Origin: Pleomorphomonas diazotrophica
GTDB taxonomy: Bacteria; Pseudomonadota; Alphaproteobacteria; Rhizobiales; Pleomorphomonadaceae
Assembly (NCBI RefSeq): GCF_002844595.1
Contig: NZ_PJNW01000002.1
Location: 248,001-312,000, forward strand
Direction of reading: 5' to 3'
Length of the DNA: 64,000 bases
Positions 8,014 through 18,064 of the stretch are shown one piece after another (position 1 is the first letter of the stretch; every line of letters begins with the position of its first letter). The notes below the pieces were generated by a model. It ran no database searches. It worked only from the letters and a program-made list of their open reading frames with translations, and was not told the origin of the DNA. The translations under genes and the position numbers were made by a program.

Positions 8014-8280
8014 GAGGCCGGGGCTCCGGGTCCGATTCACAAATTAGCCCGCTTGTCGCCTCGGCGGGAATCCAGGATGCGTCGACACGATGACCGGCGG
8101 GTGACGCCTCGTAACGTGGACACATTCTAAGCACAGAAAGCGGGCGAACTGACGTCCGCCCGCTCCCTCGCCTTGTTGCACACTATCCGATCGGGTCGGC
8201 GATAACAATCCCGTCGTGCTGCAATTTCGCGTAGTGGTCATTCCTTAACTCTGACGGTTGTTTACCGACTTCCGTCCAAG
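8014..8280. other. purC upstream region with a GC-rich hairpin
   Basis: Holds the purC promoter/leader (minus strand). AGCGGGCG (8139-8146) and CGCCCGCT (8157-8164) form a perfect 8-base stem; on the minus strand it is followed by TTTCTGTG. No gene is recognised here. The hairpin could be a purine-linked attenuator or simply a weak terminator; no PurR-type PurBox or purine riboswitch core was found. Confidence 0.45.
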
Positions 8281-8309
8281 TTGATCACAACAGTGTGAAA
8301 GCATATATT
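8281..8309 (+). promoter_or_regulatory. Housekeeping-type promoter of the zeta-subunit gene
   Basis: TTGATC (8281-8286), a 17-base spacer, then TATATT (8304-8309). Transcription would start near 8316, giving a leader of about 45 bases that carries AAGGAGG before the ATG at 8361. Confidence 0.65.
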
Positions 8310-8360
8310 GAATGCAAGGAGAGTGTTTGAGCTTTTGCCTGTCAGAGAAAGGAGGTTCGG

Positions 8361-8744
8361 ATGTCCACGTCATGGAGCCGAAGCCTGCCTTTGTCGGGCG
8401 AAAGTGGCCACGATGGCCCCATCGCAGTCTTCGATAACCGCGAAAAAGCCTTCGAGATCAAGTTCGCCCGCGAAGAAGAGATGAAGTTCCGCGCCACGGC
8501 GCGGCGCAACAAGCTCGTCGGTCTGTGGGCAGCACGCAAATTGGGGATGGGCGATCCCGAGGCGGCCGACTATGCTCGGACCGTCGTCTTTGCGGATCTC
8601 AACCGGGTCGGTGGTCGCGATATCGCCTCCAAGCTGGCGGCCGACTTTGCCGATGCCGGCGTTCCCGTGACGGACGACGAGATACAAGCGGCGATGCGCG
8701 ACTTCATGGCGCGCGCCGAGTTCGAGGTCAGGACCGAAGCCTGA
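8361..8744 (+). CDS. DUF1476 protein, F1-ATPase inhibitor zeta subunit with extended N-terminus
   Basis: A 127-residue DUF1476 protein. In alphaproteobacteria such as Paracoccus this family is the zeta subunit, which blocks ATP hydrolysis by the F1Fo ATP synthase. The family block starts at residue 24 (FDNREKAFEIKFAREEEMKFRATARRNKLVGLWAARKLG) and continues through the four-helix body to ARAEFEVRTEA. The ATG at 8361 has AAGGAGG at ideal spacing, so the first 23 residues (Ser/Gly-rich) are very likely translated; the usual protein starts about where FDNREKAFE begins. Because the inhibitory element of zeta is its N-terminus, this extension may matter. A clear promoter lies at 8281. Confidence 0.9.
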   Translation: MSTSWSRSLPLSGESGHDGPIAVFDNREKAFEIKFAREEEMKFRATARRNKLVGLWAARKLGMGDPEAADYARTVVFADLNRVGGRDIASKLAADFADAGVPVTDDEIQAAMRDFMARAEFEVRTEA

Positions 8745-8763
8745 TCCGTCCGAAAGGGAATCA

Positions 8764-9531
8764 ATGGAACGTCCATCCTTGCGCGCCGCTCTTGCCGGTG
8801 CTCGTCCGCTCAGGGTCGGCTGGTCATGCCTGCCCGATCCGCTGGCCGCCGAGATCATGGTACGGGCCGGCTTCGAGGCGGTGCTGCTCGACCTGCAGCA
8901 CGGCGTGATCGACATGGGCGTGGCCCCGGCCATGCTCGCCGCCGTCCGCGCCGCCGGCGGTCATGCGCTCGCCCGCATTCCGGTCGGCGAATACCAGTCG
9001 GCCTCGCGCCTCCTCGACTGGGGCGCCGAGATGGTGGTGGCGCCGATGATCGAGACGGCGGACGACGCCCGCGCCTTCGCCGCCTTCATGAAATATCCGC
9101 CCGACGGCCAGCGCTCCTACGGGCCGGCCCGTGCCGTACAGCTGTCAGGACTGTCGGCCGATGCCTATCGCACGTCCGCCAATGGCTCGACGCTTGCTGT
9201 GGTGATGATCGAGACGCGCGCGGCGCTCGCCAATCTCGATGCCATCCTGGCGGTGCCGGGAATCGACGGCGTGTTCGTCGGTCCCTACGACCTCTCCATT
9301 GCCCTGTCGCCAGATGGCGAGCCGGGGCTCGACCGGTCCGATACCATTGCCGCCATGGAGCGGGTGGTGCGGCAGGCCAAGGCAGCCGGCAAGGTGTGCG
9401 GCGCCTTCGGCGCCAACGCGGCGCTGGTGCGCCGCTATCTCGGGCTCGGCTTCACCTTCGCGACGCTGTCGACCGACATGGATCTGCTGGCCGTCGCCAC
9501 CAGGGCGGCGATCGCCGAGGTGGAAGGCTAA
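8764..9531 (+). CDS. HpcH/HpaI aldolase/citrate lyase family protein
   Basis: A 255-residue class II metal-dependent aldolase of the HpcH/HpaI type, which cleaves or joins a pyruvate unit and an aldehyde. Motifs: LLDLQHGVID with the catalytic His, ALARIPVGE with the carboxylate-binding Arg, MVVAPMIETADDAR, AVVMIETRAALAN with the metal-ligand Glu and FVGPYDLSIALS with the metal-ligand Asp. AAAGGGA precedes the ATG. It starts 19 bases after the zeta gene and probably shares its transcript. No neighbouring aromatic- or sugar-degradation genes help define the substrate. Confidence 0.9.
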   Translation: MERPSLRAALAGARPLRVGWSCLPDPLAAEIMVRAGFEAVLLDLQHGVIDMGVAPAMLAAVRAAGGHALARIPVGEYQSASRLLDWGAEMVVAPMIETADDARAFAAFMKYPPDGQRSYGPARAVQLSGLSADAYRTSANGSTLAVVMIETRAALANLDAILAVPGIDGVFVGPYDLSIALSPDGEPGLDRSDTIAAMERVVRQAKAAGKVCGAFGANAALVRRYLGLGFTFATLSTDMDLLAVATRAAIAEVEG

Positions 9532-9554
9532 GCTGACAGTGAAGGCGGTGCCCG

Positions 9555-10115
9555 TCAGGGTGCCGCCGGCGCGCCGGCCCGCTTCAAGAGCGTCGCAAAG
9601 CGCGTGAGGCCCTCCGGCCAGGGACCGTAGCCGGTGTCGCCGTTGATATGACCGGCGAACCCTGCGTCGACGAAATCCGAGCCCCAGGCGGCGGCATACT
9701 CATCGGCCCGCTCGAAGGCGCAGTAGGGGTCGTCGCGGCTGGCCACCAACATCGAGGGGAAGGGCAGGGGATCGCTGGACAGGCCGGCAAAGCTCTGGAT
9801 CTCCGGCACGTCGAGCCGGTCGACGTCGGGCAAGCCGACCAGAAAGGCGGCGGCCACCTTCCGTCCGACGTAGGGCGCGGCGTGAATCACCGTGGCGACG
9901 CCGAGCGAGTGGGCGACCAGCACCACCGGCCGCTTCGCCTTGCCGATGGCGATGCCCAGGGCGGACACCCAGGCGTCGCGGTCGGGATGCGCCCAGTCGC
10001 GCTGGGCGACGCGGCGCGCGGTCGGCAGGCGCTTTTCCCAGCGGGTCTGCCAGTGATCGGGGCCGGAGTTGTTCCAGCCGGGGACGATGAGGATATCGCA
10101 TTCCGAGGTCTTCAT
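9555..10115 (-). CDS. RBBP9/YdeN-type alpha/beta hydrolase
   Basis: A 186-residue serine hydrolase of the RBBP9/YdeN family (DUF1234/Ser_hydrolase type). It opens with ILIVPGWNNSGPDHWQTRWE, characteristic of the family; the nucleophile elbow is VAHSLG, the acid is in VASRDDPYC, and the His is in GFAGHINGDTGYGPWPEG. Length is normal for the family. It is a cytoplasmic protein with no signal peptide. It converges on the aldolase gene with a 23-base gap. Substrate unknown. Confidence 0.92.
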   Translation of the reverse strand: MKTSECDILIVPGWNNSGPDHWQTRWEKRLPTARRVAQRDWAHPDRDAWVSALGIAIGKAKRPVVLVAHSLGVATVIHAAPYVGRKVAAAFLVGLPDVDRLDVPEIQSFAGLSSDPLPFPSMLVASRDDPYCAFERADEYAAAWGSDFVDAGFAGHINGDTGYGPWPEGLTRFATLLKRAGAPAAP

Positions 10116-10383
10116 GGCGCGACCTTGAATGCCTTTCGGGCGGAATGCAAGGCAAGCTGTTTCATGGGTGCGAGAGGCCGTGGCTTCCGGGGCTCAGCTT
10201 CGGATGCGGATGAAGTTCAGGTAGAGATTCAACTCGAACCGGCTGATATAAATAGCCTTTCCGGCGAGGGTGTAAACGGGGCCGGGCTCGGCGCCGCCTT
10301 GGTTGAGACGATGATTCGCCGGGGGGGCGGTCTTCCTGATGTTCTGATTCAGCTTCAACGGAGCGAGTCGCTTCGGACGTTGA

Positions 10384-10415
10384 TAAAATGTAAGTTATGA
10401 CTTACGGTAAGTCAT
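10384..10415 (+). promoter_or_regulatory. Promoter -10 and palindromic operator over the arsR start codon
   Basis: TAAAAT at 10384-10389 is a likely -10 box. ATGACTTAC (10397-10405) and GTAAGTCAT (10407-10415) form a perfect 9-1-9 inverted repeat that ends inside the ATG of the arsR gene at 10414. Binding here would cover the transcription start and the start codon, a standard autoregulation arrangement. Confidence 0.7.
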
Positions 10416-10761
10416 GGCTAACATGAATTCTGCCTTGCTCGCCCTTGCTGATCCCACACGCCGCGCCGTGTTCGAGCGCGTCGCGCGGGCTCCCGCGCCG
10501 GTGAGCGACATCGCCAAGGGCCTGCCCGTCTCCCGGCCGGCCGTGTCGCAGCATCTTAAAGTGCTGAAGGAGGCTGGATTGGTGGTGGACCATGCCGATG
10601 GCGCGCGGCGCATCTATCGCATCGATCCCAGGGGGCTCGGCCCGCTCAGGGCATGGCTCGATCAGTTCTGGGGTGCGGCTCTCGACGCCTTCGCCGCCGA
10701 TCTCGAAGCGCAAGAACTCGAAACGCATGCAAAGGACGACAAGGATGACGAGCATGACTAA
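10414..10761 (+). CDS. ArsR-family transcriptional regulator
   Basis: A 115-residue winged-helix repressor: MNSALLALADPTRRAVFERVAR, PVSDIAKGLPVSRPAVSQHLKVLKEAGLVVDHADGARRIYRIDPRGLGPLRAWLDQFW. The SRPAVSQHLKVL recognition helix and the RRIYRI wing are clear. No cysteine metal site is seen, as is usual for the ArsR subgroup paired with SRPBCC proteins. The start codon lies inside a perfect inverted repeat. It overlaps the SRPBCC gene by 17 bases, so the two are co-translated. The C-terminal tail is very acidic (KDDKDDEHD). Confidence 0.93.
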   Translation: MANMNSALLALADPTRRAVFERVARAPAPVSDIAKGLPVSRPAVSQHLKVLKEAGLVVDHADGARRIYRIDPRGLGPLRAWLDQFWGAALDAFAADLEAQELETHAKDDKDDEHD

Positions 10762-11230
10762 GACGATCGTTGCCGCCCCCGTTCGCCGGTCCGTGACCGT
10801 CAAGGTCGAGCCGGCGCGCGCTTTCCAGGCCTTCGTGGGAAACATCGGCCGCTGGTGGCCGAAGAGCCATGCCATCGGCGGCAAGCCGCTGGCCGAGGCC
10901 GTGCTGGAGCCGCGGGTCGGCGGACGCTGGTATGAGGTGAGCGAGGATGGCTCGACCTGCGATTGGGGTAAGGTACTGGCCTACGAGCCACCGGGCCGCC
11001 TGGTGCTCGCCTGGCAGATCGATGCCGACTGGAAGTTCGATCCCGATCTGATCACCGAGGTCGAGGTGAAGTTCATTCCCGACGGTGCCGGCACGCGCGT
11101 CGAACTGGAGCATCGCAACATCGAGCGATTCGGCGCCAAGGCCGCCGCGATGGCCGAGATGATCGGCTCGGACGCCGGCGGCTGGCTGATGATCCTGGCG
11201 CTTTACGCCCAGGACGCCGATGCGGCCTGA
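10745..11230 (+). CDS. SRPBCC (AHSA1-like) protein paired with ArsR
   Basis: A 161-residue protein of the SRPBCC fold: VRRSVTVKVEPARAFQAFVGNIGRWWPKS, EPRVGGRWYEVSEDGS, WGKVLAYEPPGRLVLAWQID and the C-terminal helix ending LMILALYAQDADAA. Such proteins bind hydrophobic ligands. I choose the ATG at 10745 (AAAGGACG upstream); ATG 10754 is the alternative and loses three residues. Overlap with the arsR gene means a single operon. The pair corresponds domain for domain to the fused protein at 310-1095. A hairpin at 11251-11275 follows. Confidence 0.9.
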   Translation: MTSMTKTIVAAPVRRSVTVKVEPARAFQAFVGNIGRWWPKSHAIGGKPLAEAVLEPRVGGRWYEVSEDGSTCDWGKVLAYEPPGRLVLAWQIDADWKFDPDLITEVEVKFIPDGAGTRVELEHRNIERFGAKAAAMAEMIGSDAGGWLMILALYAQDADAA

Positions 11231-11250
11231 CCACCCCTCAAGGTGATGCA

Positions 11251-11275
11251 GGAAGCCCCGCTCGCCGGGGCTTCC
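11251..11275. terminator. Hairpin between convergent SRPBCC and purB genes
   Basis: GGAAGCCCCG and CGGGGCTTCC form a perfect 10-base stem around CTCGC. Neither side has a T run, but the position between two convergent stop codons suggests a shared terminator. Confidence 0.55.
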
Positions 11276-11276
11276 G

Positions 11277-12608
11277 TCACATTCCTTCGCCGAACACCCG
11301 GGCGAAGATCGTCTCGACGTGCTTCAAGTGATAGTCGAGGTCGAACTTGTCGCGGATCTCCTCCTCGGAGAGGGCGGCGCGCACCTCGCTGTCCTTCAGG
11401 AGCTCTGACAGGAAGTCGACGGTCGAACTGCCGCCGTGGTGGTAGCTCTCCCATACCTTCATGGCGTTGCGCTGGACGAGACGGTAGGCGTCCTCGCGCG
11501 ACACGCCGGCCTGCGTCAGCGCCAGCAGGATGCGCTGCGAATGCACGAGGCCGCCGAGCCGGTCCATGTTGGCGACCATGCGCTCGGGGTAGACCAGGAG
11601 CTTGTCGACGACGCCGGTGAGGCGGGCGAGGGCGAAGTCGAGGGTGATGGTGGCATCCGGGCCGATGTAGCGCTCCACTGAGGAGTGCGAGATGTCGCGC
11701 TCGTGCCAGAGGGCGACATTCTCGAGCGCCGGCGTCACGGCGGCGCGGACCACGCGGGCGAGACCGGTGAGGTTCTCGGTCAGCACCGGGTTACGCTTGT
11801 GCGGCATGGCCGAGGAGCCCTTCTGGCCCGGCGAGAAATACTCCTCGGCTTCCAGAACCTCGGTGCGCTGCAGGTGGCGGATCTCGATGGCCAGGCGCTC
11901 GATCGACGAGGCGACGACGCCGAGCGTTGCAAAGAACATGGCATGGCGGTCGCGCGGGATGACCTGGGTCGACACCGGTTCCGGCCGAAGGCCCAGCGCC
12001 TCGGCAACGTGGATCTCGACGCGCGGGTCGATGTTGGCGAAGGTGCCGACGGCGCCGGAGATGGCGCAGGTGGAAATCTCCTCACGGGCGGCGACGAGGC
12101 GGGCGCGGCAGCGGTCGAACTCGGCGTAGGCCTCGGCCATCTTGAGGCCGAAGGTGACCGGCTCGGCGTGGATACCGTGGCTGCGACCGATGCAGACGGT
12201 ATGCTTATGCTCCTTGGCGCGGCGCTTCAGCGCGGCGAGCAGGGCATCGACGTCGGCGATCAACAGGTCGGCGGCGCGCTTGAGCTGAACGTTGAAGCAG
12301 GTGTCGAGCACGTCGGACGAGGTCAGGCCCTGATGGACGAAGCGGCTGTCGGGGCCAACGAACTCGGCGAGATGGGTCAGGAAGGCGATGACGTCGTGCT
12401 TGGTGACGCGTTCGATCTCGTCGATGCGATCGACGTCAAAGGTCGCCGCGCCACCCTTCTCCCAGATGGTCCTGGCCGCTTCCTTCGGCACCACACCGAT
12501 GGCGGCGAGCGCGTCGGTGGCATGCGCCTCGATCTCGAACCAGATGCGGAACTTGGTTTCCTGGCTCCAGATGGCGGTCATCTCGGGGCGGGCGTAGCGC
12601 GGGATCAT
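11277..12608 (-). CDS. purB: Adenylosuccinate lyase
   Basis: A 443-residue enzyme of the fumarase/aspartase superfamily that cleaves SAICAR to AICAR and adenylosuccinate to AMP. It begins [15 protein letters not shown], a common family start, contains the [11 protein letters not shown] region, the [22 protein letters not shown] helix with the catalytic His, and the superfamily signature [11 protein letters not shown] with the catalytic Ser on the mobile loop. Length is standard. It stands alone on the minus strand, apart from the other pur genes. Confidence 0.96.
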   Translation of the reverse strand: MIPRYARPEMTAIWSQETKFRIWFEIEAHATDALAAIGVVPKEAARTIWEKGGAATFDVDRIDEIERVTKHDVIAFLTHLAEFVGPDSRFVHQGLTSSDVLDTCFNVQLKRAADLLIADVDALLAALKRRAKEHKHTVCIGRSHGIHAEPVTFGLKMAEAYAEFDRCRARLVAAREEISTCAISGAVGTFANIDPRVEIHVAEALGLRPEPVSTQVIPRDRHAMFFATLGVVASSIERLAIEIRHLQRTEVLEAEEYFSPGQKGSSAMPHKRNPVLTENLTGLARVVRAAVTPALENVALWHERDISHSSVERYIGPDATITLDFALARLTGVVDKLLVYPERMVANMDRLGGLVHSQRILLALTQAGVSREDAYRLVQRNAMKVWESYHHGGSSTVDFLSELLKDSEVRAALSEEEIRDKFDLDYHLKHVETIFARVFGEGM

Positions 12609-12781
12609 GGCTCGGCCTTCTCTTGAGGGGATGGGCGCGGTTTAGCAGGAAGGGCGAGGGGGCTCAACCTTGCTCGGAGCCGCGGCGGCCGGTTGCTTCC
12701 TCCTCAACTCGCACCCTGAATCCGGAACGAGGGCTAAGCGGCTGATATCCGGTAATTTTCCGACGCTGCTCCGAAAGAGAA

Positions 12782-13342
12782 TCACGCCTCGCCATAGTGC
12801 CGGTCGTGGTAGATCAGCACCTCTTTTGCCCCCTCGGGGTGACGGGGCTTGGTCAGTGTCGCGAGCACCGTGCCGAAATAGACGGTATGCGACCCGACAT
12901 CCTCGAAAGAGAGGAGGCGGCAATCGAGCGCCATCACGGCGCCTTTCAGCACGGGCGAGCCGGTGGTCAGCGTGGTCCAGTCGCCGTGCTTGAAGCGGTC
13001 TTCCAGGTGAAGCCCGGTCCGTCCGGCGAAAATGTTGGCCAGCGTCACTGCATCTTTGGGTAGCAGGTTGACCGCGAACTGGGCATTTTCCCGCATCAGC
13101 TTGTTCTGCGGGCTTTTGCGGTTGAGGCAAACCAGCACGGTGGGCGGATCGTCGGACACCGAGGCGACCGCCGTGGCCGTGAAGCCCGCTTTTCCGGCGG
13201 AACCCGCTGATGTCACGATGTTGACGCCCGATGGCAGGCGGGCAATGGCGTCGCGAAAGGCTTCGCCGGTAGCCGGCGGCAGATCGGCCAAGGTGCCGGA
13301 CTGCCTCGCTAGATCGCGATCGGCTGTGCTGTCGTTGGCCAT
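12782..13342 (-). CDS. Flavin reductase (FMN reductase, RutF/HpaC type)
   Basis: A 186-residue flavin reductase-like protein: AFRDAIARLPSGVNIVTSAGSAGKAGFTATAVASVSDDPPTVLVCLNRKS, then FAVNLL, LANIFAG and a C-terminal HTVYFGTVLATL...LIYHDRHYGEA. These are the FMN-binding and NADH-reductase signatures of the small component of two-component monooxygenases. The ATG at 13342 is chosen because AAGAGG precedes it and homology starts shortly after; an upstream extension is open but lacks similarity. No oxygenase partner is adjacent. Confidence 0.9.
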   Translation of the reverse strand: MANDSTADRDLARQSGTLADLPPATGEAFRDAIARLPSGVNIVTSAGSAGKAGFTATAVASVSDDPPTVLVCLNRKSPQNKLMRENAQFAVNLLPKDAVTLANIFAGRTGLHLEDRFKHGDWTTLTTGSPVLKGAVMALDCRLLSFEDVGSHTVYFGTVLATLTKPRHPEGAKEVLIYHDRHYGEA

Positions 13343-13714
13343 TGTTGCCTCTTGCAAATCGAATCCCTTGATCTCGCTAGGCTTATCACGAACGTCGCAG
13401 CTGGCGGACCCCATTCTTGGCGCCGCGATCAAACCGGCAAACTTCTTGCATGGGCCCTCTGGAACGGGGTTGGAAATCTGACCGCTCTTTTTCGGACATT
13501 GCGCGTAAGTCACGGCGATGTCGGTCGATGGCAGTTGCATTCCCTACACCTGGGCGGGGTTGCCGCTCGTTTCCACTAATGGGGAATTCCTTACGGATTA
13601 ACAAGTAGGCTGAGTTGTCTTGATCAATCGATGCTGCTAATGGAATCCATAACGCCTACAAATGAAGCAGCTAAAAATGCTGCCACAGGGCGTCTGGCAG
13701 GGGGTCTCAGTTTC
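13343..13714 (+). promoter_or_regulatory. Divergent control region of the flavin reductase and liv operon
   Basis: No gene is recognised in these 372 bases. A plausible liv promoter is TTGTCT (13615-13620), 17-base spacer, TAATGG (13638-13643), which would start transcription near 13650. That supports the livH start at 13715 rather than an in-frame ATG at 13631. The stretch 13560-13650 is markedly more AT-rich than its surroundings. Confidence 0.5.
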
Positions 13715-14635
13715 ATGGAAGTTTTCGTCCAGCAGGTGATCAATGGGATCACGATCGGATCGCTGTACGGTCTGATCGCCATTGGTTACACCATGGTGTT
13801 CGGCATCATCGGCATGGTGAATTTCGCCCATGGCGATGTGTTCATGGTGTCTGCCTTTTTCGCGCTCATCTTTCTCCTGGTGCTGACGTCATGGTTCGGC
13901 ATCGCCTCGATGACCCTGGCGCTCATCCTGGTGATGGTGGTCGCCATGGTGCTGACCGGATTGCTCGTCTGGGCGATCGAGCGAATAGCCTACGCGCCGC
14001 TCAGAGGATCGTTCCGCCTTGCGCCGCTCATCTCGGCCATCGGCATGTCGATCGTGCTGTCCAACTTCATCCAGGTCGCTCAGGGTCCGCGCAACAAGCC
14101 CATCCCGCCGGTCACCCGTGATGTCTACACGCTCTGGGAAGGGGCGAGCGGCTATCCGGTCAACATTTCACTGAAGCAGATCATCATCTGGGTGGTGACG
14201 GCGCTCCTGCTCGCCGCCTTCTGGTATGTGGTGCAGAAGACGGCGTTGGGCCGGGCGCAGCGCGCCTGCGAGCAGGACCGCAAGATGGCCTCGCTCCTCG
14301 GCATCAACGTCGACCGCACCATCTCGCTCACCTTCGTCATCGGCGCGGCGCTGGCTGCCGTCGCGGGCACCATGTTCCTGATGTACTACGGCGTTGTGGT
14401 GTTCTCGGACGGCTTCACGCCGGGCGTGAAGGCCTTCACGGCAGCGGTTCTCGGCGGCATCGGCTCGCTACCCGGCGCGGTTCTCGGCGGCCTCTTGATC
14501 GGCCTCATCGAGACGCTATGGGGGCAGTATGTGTCGGCCGACTATCAGAATGTCGCCGCCTTCTCCATCCTGGTCATCGTGCTGATTTTCATGCCGCAGG
14601 GCCTGCTCGGGCGTCCGGAAGTCGAGAAGGTCTGA
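13715..14635 (+). CDS. livH: Branched-chain amino acid ABC transporter permease LivH
   Basis: A 306-residue inner-membrane permease with about eight hydrophobic segments. The opening [44 protein letters not shown] is diagnostic of LivH, and [42 protein letters not shown] contains the loop that contacts the ATPases. The start is set at the ATG at 13715 with GGGGG upstream. It is the first gene of a six-gene liv unit and its stop is 2 bases before livM. Confidence 0.94.
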   Translation: MEVFVQQVINGITIGSLYGLIAIGYTMVFGIIGMVNFAHGDVFMVSAFFALIFLLVLTSWFGIASMTLALILVMVVAMVLTGLLVWAIERIAYAPLRGSFRLAPLISAIGMSIVLSNFIQVAQGPRNKPIPPVTRDVYTLWEGASGYPVNISLKQIIIWVVTALLLAAFWYVVQKTALGRAQRACEQDRKMASLLGINVDRTISLTFVIGAALAAVAGTMFLMYYGVVVFSDGFTPGVKAFTAAVLGGIGSLPGAVLGGLLIGLIETLWGQYVSADYQNVAAFSILVIVLIFMPQGLLGRPEVEKV

Positions 14636-14637
14636 TC

Positions 14638-16032
14638 ATGAGTTCAGTTGTGAAGTCAAAGGACAGGGCAGGCATCGATTTCGGCCGCGCCCTCAAGGAT
14701 GGCGTGATCATCGGCATCATCGCCTTCGCCCTGCTCGGGCCGCTGGTCGGTCTCAAGACCGACCAGAACATGGCCAATGAGCTGATCCTGCAGAACAGGC
14801 TCGGCCTTGCGGCCATCCTGTCGGTCATCGTCGGCGTCGGACGGTTCCTGCTGTCGGCCTTCGTCTATCCGTGGATCGCCGCGCGCGGCAACCGCTCCAA
14901 GGCGGCGGTGACGCTGGCCGAACTGGAAGCCAGGGCGCGCGTCACCCGGGGGCTCTCGATCACCGGCCTGATCTTCCTGTTCGTCTACCCGATCCTGATC
15001 ATTTCGCTGTTCGGGGTGCAGGGGTCGATCAAGTGGGTCGACAACTACGGCGTCCAGATCCTGATCTACGTGATGCTGGGCTGGGGGCTCAACATCGTCA
15101 TCGGCCTCGCCGGCCTGCTCGATCTCGGCTATGTCGCCTTCTACGCGGTCGGCGCCTATTCCTATGCGCTGCTCGCCATCAACTTCCACCTGAGCTTCTG
15201 GGTGCTGTTGCCGGTGGCCGGCATTCTCGCTGCCTTCTGGGGCATCATCCTCGGCTTCCCGGTGCTCCGGCTCCGGGGCGACTATCTCGCCATCGTCACG
15301 CTGGCCTTCGGCGAGATCATCCGTCTGGTGCTGATCAACTGGAAGGATTTCTCCGGCGGATCGGCGGGCATCTCGTCGATCCCCAAGGTGACGATGTTCG
15401 GCATCTACTCCTTCGACGTCAGCGCCCCCAATAACTTCGCCAAGGCGTTCCACCTCGCGGCCTCCTCGGCCTATTACAAGGTGTTTCTCTACTATCTCAT
15501 CCTGCTCCTGGCGTTGCTCACGGCCTTCATCACCATCCGGCTGCGCCGGTTGCCAATCGGCCGCGCCTGGGAGGCGCTGCGCGAGGATGAGGTGGCCTGC
15601 CGGTCGCTCGGCATCAACACCACCAACACCAAGCTGACGGCCTTCGCCATCGGCGCCATGTTCGGCGGTTTCGCCGGCTCCTTCTTTGCCGCCCGCCAGG
15701 GCTTCGTCTCCCCCGAATCCTTCATCTTCATGGAATCGGCGGTGATCGTCGCCATCGTGGTGCTGGGCGGCATGGGGTCGATGATCGGTGTCGCGCTGGC
15801 CGCGGTGGCGATGATCGGTGGTACCGAGCTCCTGCGCGAACTCGACTTCCTGAAGCTGGTGTTCGGCAAGGACTTCAACCCAGACCAGTATCGCATGCTG
15901 CTGTTCGGCCTCGCCATGGTGATCATCATGGTGTGGAAGCCGAGAGGCTTCGTCTCAGCCCGCCAGCCAACCGCCTTCCTGTTCAAGCGAAAGACGGTAT
16001 CCGGCGATCTCGTGAAGGAAGGCCACGGCTGA
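14638..16032 (+). CDS. livM: Branched-chain amino acid ABC transporter permease LivM
   Basis: A 464-residue permease, longer than LivH because of an N-terminal part (residues 1-140) with two to three membrane segments before the LivM core. The core starts at [39 protein letters not shown]; the ATPase-contact loop is [44 protein letters not shown]. The N-terminal extension is usual in Hyphomicrobiales. It forms the translocation pore with LivH. Confidence 0.95.
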   Translation: MSSVVKSKDRAGIDFGRALKDGVIIGIIAFALLGPLVGLKTDQNMANELILQNRLGLAAILSVIVGVGRFLLSAFVYPWIAARGNRSKAAVTLAELEARARVTRGLSITGLIFLFVYPILIISLFGVQGSIKWVDNYGVQILIYVMLGWGLNIVIGLAGLLDLGYVAFYAVGAYSYALLAINFHLSFWVLLPVAGILAAFWGIILGFPVLRLRGDYLAIVTLAFGEIIRLVLINWKDFSGGSAGISSIPKVTMFGIYSFDVSAPNNFAKAFHLAASSAYYKVFLYYLILLLALLTAFITIRLRRLPIGRAWEALREDEVACRSLGINTTNTKLTAFAIGAMFGGFAGSFFAARQGFVSPESFIFMESAVIVAIVVLGGMGSMIGVALAAVAMIGGTELLRELDFLKLVFGKDFNPDQYRMLLFGLAMVIIMVWKPRGFVSARQPTAFLFKRKTVSGDLVKEGHG

Positions 16033-16033
16033 C

Positions 16034-16914
16034 ATGACGACCTCTCTCAGGAAATGGGACAGCGATCCTGTCCTCACCGTCGAGCATCTGACCATGCGGT
16101 TCGGCGGTCTCGTGGCGGTGAACGATTTGAGCTTTTCCGTCGGTCGCGGTGACATCACCGCACTGATCGGCCCCAACGGTGCCGGCAAGACGACGGTGTT
16201 CAACTGCATCACCGGCTTCTACAAGCCGACCACCGGCATGATGTCGATGCGGCCCAGGGATGGGTCGGTCCACCTTCTGGAGCGGCTGCCCGACTTCATC
16301 GTCGCCCGGAAAGCCAAGGTGGCGCGCACCTTCCAGAACATCCGCCTGTTCTCGGGCATGACGCTTCTGGAAAACCTTCTGGTCGCCCAGCACAATCCGC
16401 TGATGATCGCCTCGGGCATGACCATCCTCGGCGTGCTCGGCATCGGCGGCTACAAGGCCAAGGAAAGGGAGGCGATCGAACGGGCCCGCTATTGGCTCGA
16501 CAAGATCGGTCTCAGCGGCCGCGCCGACGATCCGGCCGGCGATCTGCCTTATGGCGCCCAGCGGCGTCTGGAGATCGCCCGTGCCATGTGCACCGGTCCG
16601 GACCTCCTTTGCCTCGACGAGCCGGCCGCCGGCCTCAACCCGCGCGAATCGGCCGAGCTCAACTCGCTGCTCCTGTCGATCCGTGAACAGGACGGCACCT
16701 CGATCCTGCTCATCGAGCACGACATGTCCGTGGTGATGGGCATCTCCGACCACGTCGTCGTGCTCGAATACGGCACCAAGATCGCCGACGGTACGCCCAC
16801 CGAAACGCGGAACGATCCGCGCGTCATCGCCGCCTATCTCGGCGTCGACGACGAAGAGGTGGAAGAGATCGAGCACGAGCTCGACGAAGTGACCGGCAGC
16901 GAAGGGGGCAGGGC

Positions 16915-16918
<4 letters not shown>
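16034..16918 (+). CDS. livG: Branched-chain amino acid ABC transporter ATPase LivG
   Basis: A 294-residue ATPase. Walker A is GPNGAGKTT, the signature region is DLPYGAQRRLEIARAMCTGP (a YGxQRRLEIARA variant typical of LivG), Walker B is LLCLDEPAAGLNP and the switch His lies in LLIEHDMSVVMG. The usual FQNIRLF Q-loop is present. The C-terminus is unusually acidic (DDEEVEEIEHELDEVTGSE). It overlaps livF by 4 bases (ATGA), indicating coupled translation. Confidence 0.96.
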
Positions 16919-17652
<734 letters not shown>

Positions 17653-17663
17653 GGAGAACCAGA

Positions 17664-18011
17664 ATGCAGGGCATCCTCTACGAAGAAGCCTCGAGCCTCA
17701 CCTTCGTCTTCGTGACGTTGCTTCTGGGCGGCCTCGGCGCCTGGATGACGGGCCGCGCTTGCGCCAAGACCTGGCGTCCGCGACTGGTCATGGCGATCTA
17801 CGTCGCCATCCTCAGCGTCGGCATCCGTTTCATCCATTTCTCGATCTTCGGCGGCACACTTCTGTCGCCGCACTATTATATCGTCGATGCGATCGTGCTC
17901 GAAGCGATCGCCTTCGCCGGATTCCAGTTTACGCGGGCGCGGCAAATGGCTACGCAGTATTACTGGCTATACGAGCTGACCGGCCCCTTCTCCTGGAAGG
18001 GGCGCGGCTGA
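17664..18011 (+). CDS. Small conserved membrane protein of the liv operon
   Basis: A 115-residue protein with three predicted membrane segments: residues about 13-32 (TFVFVTLLLGGLGAWMTG), 43-62 (VMAIYVAILSVGIRFIHFS) and 70-88 (YYIVDAIVLEAIAFAGFQFT), followed by a basic and aromatic C-terminus (QMATQYYWLYELTGPFSWKGRG). AAGGAGAA precedes the ATG. It lies 11 bases after livF and before livK, a position in which similar uncharacterised proteins occur in other Hyphomicrobiales liv operons (recalled as DUF6867, not verified). No catalytic motif is seen; an accessory role in the transporter is inference from position. Confidence 0.85.
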   Translation: MQGILYEEASSLTFVFVTLLLGGLGAWMTGRACAKTWRPRLVMAIYVAILSVGIRFIHFSIFGGTLLSPHYYIVDAIVLEAIAFAGFQFTRARQMATQYYWLYELTGPFSWKGRG

Positions 18012-18064
18012 GCGGAAACGACATGGCCGCGGCCGGCTTTCGGCCTCGGCAAGGCGTTCCGGGT

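Noticed and set aside
8014-8280. Purine riboswitch upstream of purC
   Set aside because: The conserved junction bases of the purine riboswitch are absent; only a simple GC hairpin is seen.
13631-13714. ATG at 13631 as the livH start
   Set aside because: It adds 28 residues not found in LivH, and the likely promoter (-10 at 13638-13643) lies inside that stretch.
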